The notes under the pieces: generated by a model
Database searches by the model: none
Seen by the model: only the letters and a program-made list of their open reading frames with translations
Told to the model about the DNA's origin: nothing
Part shown: piece after piece, positions 58,130-64,000 of the stretch
Position numbering within the stretch: the stretch's first letter is position 1
Layout of the letters: each line of letters opens with the position of its first letter
Made by a program: the position numbers and the translations under genes
Assembly (NCBI RefSeq): GCF_000471905.2
Contig: NW_006498435.1
Coordinates: 2,517,280 to 2,581,279 of the forward strand
Source of the DNA: Amborella trichopoda
Lineage: Eukaryota; Streptophyta; Magnoliopsida; Amborellales; Amborellaceae
Length of the DNA: 64,000 nucleotides
Direction of reading: 5' to 3'

Positions 58130-58689
58130 ATTAGAGAGTTTTCACATTGAAATTGTGGGCACGTCTTGAAGAGAGAGAGGAGAACGAAGAAATGGTTTGG
58201 TACCCTTTGCTGAAGGTAACATTCTCTCTCCTCCTCCTATCTCTTTATTTCTTTTTCCACCTCTCTTCTCTCTCTTTCTCTCTCTTTTATCTCTTCTATC
58301 TCTTTCTCACTCTCCTCTCTTCTCTCTCTTTCTCTCTCTTCTCGTCTATCTTTCTTTCTCTCTTCTCATCTATCTCTCTTTTTATCTCTCCGCTTGTCGT
58401 CTCTCTCTCTTTCTCTCTTCCCTCTTTTCTCGCTCTCTTTCTCTCTCCTCTAGTATATCTCTTTTTGTTTCCTCTCCCTTTCTTAATCTTCTTTATTTAC
58501 TTTCCTTCTCTCCATTCTATCTTTTCTTTCTCTTCCATTGCTTTCCTAATCTCGCTCTTCCTTCTTGCTTCCATTCATGCATGGTAGAGCCTATCACCGG
58601 GTATGATGTCCTCCTACTCTTAGAACATAAATAGTGCATCGAGCCCTAACCCGAGTGATGGGTTGGGCCTCTCTCCAAGTTCCCCTGTC

Positions 58690-59770
58690 TTTTCTTCTAT
58701 GTCATGGATGACGAAAACCCATTGTCGTGCATATCTTCTCTCTTCTCTCTTCTCCTATGTCGTGGACGGTAAAAGCTCCTCATCGTCTGTACTTTCTCTC
58801 TCCTCTATCGTGGACAACAGAAGCTCATCATCAACTATATTATCTCTCTCCTCTGTCATGGACGTTAGAAGCTCATCGCCATCCAAGTTTTCTCTCTCCC
58901 CTATCAGGGACAACAGAAGCTCGTCACTGTCCATGTTTTCTCTCTCGTTTGTCTTGGATGACAGAAGCTCATCGTCGTCCATGTTTCTTCTCTCCTCTAT
59001 CATCAATGGTGAAAGCTCATCGTCGTTCATAGTTTCTCTCTCCTCTTTTATGAACGATAAAAGCTTATCACCTTCCATGTTTTCTCTCTCTTATGTCATG
59101 GATGGCAGAAGCTCATCGCTATCCATGTTTTACTCTATTATCTCTCTCTTATGTCAGGGATGGTAAAAGCTCATCGTTGTCCATGTTTTCTTCTATTCTC
59201 TCTCTCCTATGTCATGGACGGCAGAAGCTCATCGCCATCCATGTTTTCTTTTATTCTCTCTCTTTGCTGTCGTGGAGGGTGTATGCTCATCGCCGTCCAT
59301 ATTTTGTTTTATTTCACTATCCTCTGTCATGGACGGTGGAAGCTCATTGCTGTCTATGTTCTCTTCTATTTTCTCTCTCCTATGTCATGGACGGTGGAAG
59401 CTCATCTCTGTCCATGTTTTCTTTTATTCTCTCTCTTCAATGTCATGGATGGCGAAAGCTCATCGATGCTAATATTTTCTTCTATTATCTCTCTCCGCTG
59501 TCATGGATGGCAAAAGCACATCGTTGTCATATTTTCTTCTATTATCTCTCTCTTTTGTCATGGATAGAAAAAGCTCAAAGCCGTCCATGTTTTCTTCGAT
59601 TTTCTCTCTCCTCTGTCTTGGACTACGGAAGCTCATCGCTGTCCATGTTCTTTTCCTTTTTGCCCCTTTTGCGATGGACAGCAGAAGCTCATCGCCATCC
59701 ATGTTTTCCCTTTCTCCCTCTGCTATCATGGACGGTAAAAGCTTATCGCCGTCCATGTTTCTCTTTTCCT
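58690..59770 (+). repeat. Hairpin-unit minisatellite in LTR D
   Basis: About 18 units of 50-60 bp: GTCATGGACGGCAGAAGCTC, then ATCGCCGTCCATG, then TTTTCTTCTATTCTCTCTC. CATGGACGG pairs with CCGTCCATG. The early part (to about 59,080) has shorter units than the later part, so two expansion phases are likely. Confidence 0.85.
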
Positions 59771-60647
59771 TTCCCTCTTCTCTCTCTTCTTACTTCATTA
59801 TTCACTCTCTTCCTTCTCTCTTTTCTCCCCTCTCTTTCTTCTTCCTCCTCTTTTTCCTCTCCTTTCTTCTTTCCTCTATTCCTTTCTAATTTTCTCTTTC
59901 CCCTCTCTTTGTTCTCTCTCTTCTTTCTTCTTCCTCACTCATTTGACCAAAGGAGGCTAAGTCAAGCAATGTCATGGAAGTCTCGTTGTCTAGCAATATT
60001 GCTGCTATGTCGGTCTTAGTTACCGTGCCCGTCTTACTACCATGATAAGCTGGCCATCGTGTCAGGCTGGTCGATGATTATTTTGTCGTCTAGTAGTATT
60101 GTCGTTATGCCGATTTGAGTTACCATGCCCATCTTGCTACCACGTCGAGTCAATCACTTGTGGGTCTAGCTATTGTGTTAGTCTAACCACTTGGTCAAAT
60201 TACTATCTTCCCCATTCCTTTAATCTATCTCTTTCTTCTCCTTTCATCTATCCTCTTACTCTTTTTCTTCTTTTGAATGTGCATTCTTTGAAGTACAAGG
60301 TGGAGTCCCTTGGCCCACTTGTCTTATAAATTAACCATGTGTGTGTGATTCTAGAAACATGAGAGTACAGGTCAAGGGAGGCGATTTCGAACCAATTGTA
60401 GGACCAGGGCGCTTTTGTCATGATCTAAGAGGGCACCCGTGCGAGTCAGCCAGAGTTAGTCACAGGCCCAAGTGAGGTGTGTCCCGCTTCACATTAAAAT
60501 TCCTCTCTCATCGGTTGGTGTACATGCCCTTGTTTCCTAGCAAGGTTCCCAAGAGAGCAATCTCCAGTCCCGGATTCCCCTAAAACTCGAGACAAGTGCC
60601 ACCAAGTCATCCCTACCCAGAGGGCAAGATCGAGGCACCTAACCAAC

Positions 60648-60667
60648 TTGGTGACTCCACTGGGGAC
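60648..60667 (+). other. Primer binding site of element D
   Basis: TTGGTGACTCCACTGGGGAC, two bases after the LTR terminus CTAACCA. Confidence 0.75.
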
Positions 60668-61736
60668 ACACTACCCTTTCGTTGGATTGTCCTCATTTGG
60701 CTAGTCTCTCCTTTTTTTTTGTTTTTCTGCGCACACATGGCTTCTCAGTTTCTTAACCCATTTATCCCGATCGGGGATTTCCTCATCTCCGCATTCGTGA
60801 GCATCCCTCGGGAACAGGTTCCTTGAACTTCATTCCCAACCTTCCTTCTGAGCAATGGTTCAGTGTCTAGCTCCAAGGACTTAACCTGGATAGGTGTGAG
60901 AAGGGACTTAAAGGTCCCTAACTACCCATCTCCTAGCATTGGTGGAAGCCCGACTAAATCACCTTCATTGGTAGTGTATATGCTACCACTCATAGCATGC
61001 ACCCTATCACCGACAAGTCACTTGTCAGTCATATTGCCGAGGTATGTCGAAAGGCTGCCTTGTCCCTTTCTGCAAAAGGCAAGGAAGTTGTCGTTGCTTT
61101 TGTGGGTCGCCGTAAGGATTTCCCCCCACATTCTTACACCACCTCAGGTCAACCTGCTTAGTGGCTCAACACACCGAGGTGGAGACTCTAGGGTCTCCAC
61201 CTCTTGAACACACCATAAAGCTCATCGGTCATCCACTCTAGTTACACCTCTGGGCAACCCTTATGTTACCTCAAGTCAATGTCTAGGATCAAGATTATTT
61301 AGGCCAGGTCCAGTTCACATTATGCATGTGCATCCCATCACTTCGGGCAAGGCCGTCATTGCGTCAACCCGAGTACACGGAAGACGAGCCCCCCCATCCT
61401 CCCTCTCAACACACAGTAGCGCTCCCTATAAGGGGCAGGCTTCCACCTATTCTCTTACACACACTTGCTCGTAGTTCTCAGCCCCCAAAGGCCAGACCAC
61501 TTGTTCGAGCTAAGGCTGACCCCAAGGTCACCCGAGACCCTTCTTCAAGGGGTGCACATGCGTCGCCTTCATAGACCGCCCCTTGCTCCTGAATCAGACG
61601 CTCTCATGAGTCGATCTTTCCCCCACCTCTCCCTTCTCTTTCGAGCAAGCACCTCCAGCCCTGGTACTCGAAGATCTTCCCCAAGAGTAACATCTTGAGT
61701 CAACCTCATCAGCTCGGTCACGTCTCTAGAGCATTA
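60668..61736 (+). pseudogene. Leader region with conserved pre-gag reading frame, element D
   Basis: It starts with ASQFLNPFIPIGDFLISAF and continues with LTWIGVRRDLKVPN and SMHP.TDKS-like and AKGKEVVVAF-like phrases, then a Pro/His-rich part that aligns with 2,040-2,660 of A. It ends at 61,736, where LTR E begins; the equivalent sequence in A continues for another 0.6 kb to gag. Confidence 0.5.
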
Positions 61737-62529
61737 TGGTTAGCTACCTCGATGTCGCCCTCCAGATCTAAGTTATCCGACGGCACGTGTCTCAGGTTTC
61801 AGGGGAAACCAGGACTTGAGATCGCTCTCTCGGAAAGCTTGCTAAAAAACAAGGGCAGGTAGACTAACCGATGAGAGAGGAATTTAAGGTGGGTTCGTGA
61901 CTTACTCAGGCTGGCTCGCATGGGCACCCTCTTAAATCATGAAGAAATCCCCCCAGTCGTAAAATTGGTTCGTAATCGCCTCCCTTGGCCTGCATTCTCC
62001 TGTTTTTGCAATCACACACATATGGCAAATGTTACAAGACAAGTGCGTCAAGAGACCCCACCTTGCCTTTGGAGAATATACACAGGATTGCACATTCAGA
62101 AAGAGGAAGAGAAGAATGAGAGAAGAGAGATTGGGGTTAAAAGCATTTGACCCGAAGGTGAGACCAACACAATGACTAAACTAGTAAGTAATTGATCCAG
62201 TGTGTCAGTAAAATGGGCTCGGTAAATCAGACTAGCTCAACAGAATTACAGCTAGATGACAGTACCAATACCGACATATAGACACAATGGCTAGTCTATC
62301 GTGGCAATAAAGTGGACATAGTAACTCTGACAAGCACAACCACATTACGGCTAAACAACAAGACTACCATGGAAGGCTAGTCTCGACCCCTCTTAATCAA
62401 ACAAAAGAATAAAAGAAAGAATATAGATCAAAAAGGTAGAGAAAAGAAGAAGGATAAGAGAAGAAGAAGAGACAAGAAAGAAGGGGAGAAAGAGATGGAA
62501 TTGAGAAGAAGAGAGTGGATAGAGGGAAA

Positions 62530-63160
62530 AGCAAAGGTAAAGACTGACACAGACGGCAACAAGAGAACGAAAGAGAAGACTTAGAGGGCGATGGCTTCCG
62601 ATAGCTGAAGTGAGGAAGAAGCACAAGCGGCAATAGGCTTCCGCCGGCTGTTACATGAGAAAGAGGGGGAGAAGACACGAGTGGCGATGGTCCTCTGTCG
62701 GTTGTGATAAAGAGAGAAAAAAGAGAAAGAACACAAGCGGCATCGTACTTCCACAGTCTATGACAGAAGAGAGAGGAGAGAGATGAGACACAGGCAGCGA
62801 TAGGCCTTCGCCGTCTAAGATAGAAGAATAAGGATGGAAAACACATGCGGCACTAAGCTTGTGTCTGTTATGACAGAAGAGAAGAAAGAGAGAGAAACAC
62901 AAGAGGCATCAGGCTTGCACCAGCTATGAAGAAGAGAAGACAAAGAGAAAACATAGGCAGCGTTAGGCTTGCACCTGCTATGATAGAATAGAAGAAAGAG
63001 AGAGAGAACACATGCGGTACTAGGCTTGTGCCGACTATGACAGATTAGAAAAAAGAGATAGAGAACACAAGCGGCTCTAAGGTTGCGCCAGCTGCGACAG
63101 AGGAAAAGATAGAAGGAACCCAGGCAGCGATGTGCCTCCGCTGTCTAGGATAGAAAAGAG
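62530..63160 (-). repeat. Hairpin-unit minisatellite in LTR E
   Basis: About ten units of 55-65 bp: ACACAAGCGGCATCAGGCTT, GCGCCAGCTATGACAGAAG and GAAAGAGAGAG; another form is CAGGCAGCGATAGGCCTTCG then CCGTCT. AGGCAGCGA pairs with TTCGCCGTCT with one mismatch and one wobble. The sequence is distinct from the other arrays. Confidence 0.7.
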
Positions 63161-63584
63161 AAGGGAGAGAATTTTGACAAAGACCCAGCCCTTCACTCGG
63201 GCTAAGGTCCGACCCACTATTCATTTCTTAGAAGCAAAAAGGCATCACACTAGACGATAGGTCCTCCAGGCGTGAATGGAGAAAGAAAGAGGAGTAGAGA
63301 AAGAGAAACATGATAAACTAGAGGACGGAGAGAGAGAAAGAGATAAATATGAGAGGAGGAAGGAGAGGGAAAGAAGAGAAGAGAGAGATAAAGACGAGAG
63401 ATTGAAAGAGAGATAGAGATGAGAGGGAAAAGGATGAGGTATAAAAGAAGAGAGAGAAAGAGATAAAGATGAGAGAGAAAAGAGGAGAGCGAAAAGCTAC
63501 CTTACCCAAGGTACCGACCCTTTTCTTCTCTCTCCTCTCTCTCTCTCCAAGACGCACCCACTAACTTTAAGCAAGAATGGAAAT

Positions 63585-63648
63585 TTTATTGAATGATCTC
63601 AAGAATGAAAAAAATGTCCTTTACAATTAGGCTTTGTATGTTTATATA
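63585..63648 (-). promoter_or_regulatory. LTR E promoter and polyadenylation signal
   Basis: TATATAAA (63,648-63,641) and AATAAA (63,590-63,585) on the minus strand are 58 bp apart, as in B, C and D. Confidence 0.6.
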
Positions 63649-64000
63649 GAATAGGGCCCAAACATGGGTGGATACCCAAAAACTAGATAATTACAATTTA
63701 ATTGAATTAAAATAAATTAAAAAAATAGGGTGCAAAAGGACTACTTTGCCCCTGCTTAACAATAGTTGGAGTTTTAGAAAAGTCCCTGTCGCTGCTCAAG
63801 AACTTACATGATCTTTCGTGACTAATCCGGGGTTGCTTTGATGCCCGTTTGATCGAAAGATGATTGTTTTCTTGTAGGCTTGGCATGGCGATTGATTTGA
63901 TACCCATTTCGACCCATGATCGTGTTTTTAGATCATGATCATGAGACTTGAAATTTGGATGAATCGTGAAAAATTTGGATCGATAGTGCGCTCGTTCCTT

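Larger units (their letters stand above)
56773..60645 (+). repeat. 5' LTR of element D
   Basis: It runs TGTTTAAACACATTTTTTC to CTAACCA, the only subfamily-I LTR with both ends visible. U3 is about 1.3 kb to TATAAG (58,069); AATAAA is at 58,124; AAGGTAAC at 58,214. Then come a CT tract (58,218-58,560), the hairpin array, a block with TCTCGTTGTCTAGCAAT (59,970-60,180), a GTGTGTGTGATTCTAG site (60,339-60,354) and the U5 end. Confidence 0.8.
56773..61736 (+). mobile_element. Element D: Tat/Ogre-type, LTR to leader, interrupted by E
   Basis: A complete-looking 3.87-kb LTR (56,773-60,645), PBS and about 1.1 kb of leader. The left edge lies in the leader of I; ACAAG (56,768-56,772) would be one copy of its target-site duplication. 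On the right, LTR E begins inside D's leader. Gag and pol, if present, lie beyond the window. Confidence 0.75.
61737..64000 (-). mobile_element. Element E: minus-strand LTR inserted in D, runs off the right edge
   Basis: On the minus strand the LTR ends GGTAGCTAACCA at 61,737 with no PBS beyond, only D's leader. So this is a downstream (3') or solo LTR of an element lying to the right. It contains U3 (from the window edge), TATA (63,648-63,641), AATAAA (63,590-63,585), a GGTAAGGTAGC donor-like site near 63,500, a CT tract (63,480-63,280 on the minus strand) and a hairpin array. CATTA (61,732-61,736) would be one target-site copy. Confidence 0.75.

Noticed and set aside
58690-59770. CRISPR-like regular array
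   Set aside because: Units are degenerate along their whole length, with no unique spacers, and the array is part of an LTR in a plant genome.

Overview
The window looks like nuclear DNA of a land plant with a large, repeat-rich genome. The evidence is that almost every recognisable piece belongs to plant-restricted Ty3/Gypsy LTR retrotransposon lineages: Tat/Ogre-type (non-chromovirus) and one Del/Tekay-type chromovirus. I recognise no host gene, tRNA or rRNA. All element copies are treated as fossils. Each one assessed has several to many breaks, and none looks whole.

Layout. Element A (Tat/Ogre, + strand, 1-8,456) enters from the left edge with part of its 5' LTR, then PBS, leader, gag, spacer, RT start, integrase, 3' noncoding region and a short LTR end. 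Its right end abuts the gag of a minus-strand Tekay-type element J (8,457-11,678; its 2.8-kb LTR carries an iMet-type PBS), so A sits inside J. From 11,679 to 15,390 is poorly assigned sequence with perfect palindromes, an orphan LTR tip, three tandem-repeat blocks and a TATA box. Element B (minus, about 15,391-26,085) is the most informative pol: integrase, archaeal-type RNase H, RNase H, RT with YVDD, spacer, leader, PBS and LTR. Its LTR meets the LTR of element C (+, 26,086-35,083: LTR, PBS, leader, gag, spacer, RT, RNase H) head to head.

From 35,094 to 42,725 two minus-strand LTR pieces of one subfamily (H1, H2) bracket 2.7 kb that holds no gag or pol but an acidic, repeat-bearing reading frame and coiled-coil fragments. 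Element G (+, 42,731-51,997) gives the integrase end, a 4-kb repeat-laden 3' noncoding region, a polypurine tract and a 4.4-kb 3' LTR with an assembly gap. Next comes a minus-strand fossil resembling the plant mobile domain (52,248-54,440). Element I (+, LTR, PBS and leader, 54,480-56,772) was invaded by element D (+, 3.87-kb LTR, PBS and leader, 56,773-61,736). D was in turn invaded by a minus-strand LTR, E (61,737 to the right edge).

The most striking pattern is in the LTRs. Each sufficiently complete LTR has a TATA box and in most copies an AATAAA about 45-60 bp later, then a donor-like AAGGTAA (or CAGGTAA), a pyrimidine-rich tract, and a minisatellite of about 50-60 bp units. The arrays fall into five apparently unrelated sequence groups, yet many units in all five can fold into a short hairpin. 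This shared structure with changing sequence is the best candidate here for something undescribed. Other points of interest are a GACCTTAAAA repeat that turns up both in the gag-RT spacer and in 3' noncoding DNA, a leader reading frame shared by four copies, and an 816-N gap with identical 34-bp flanks.
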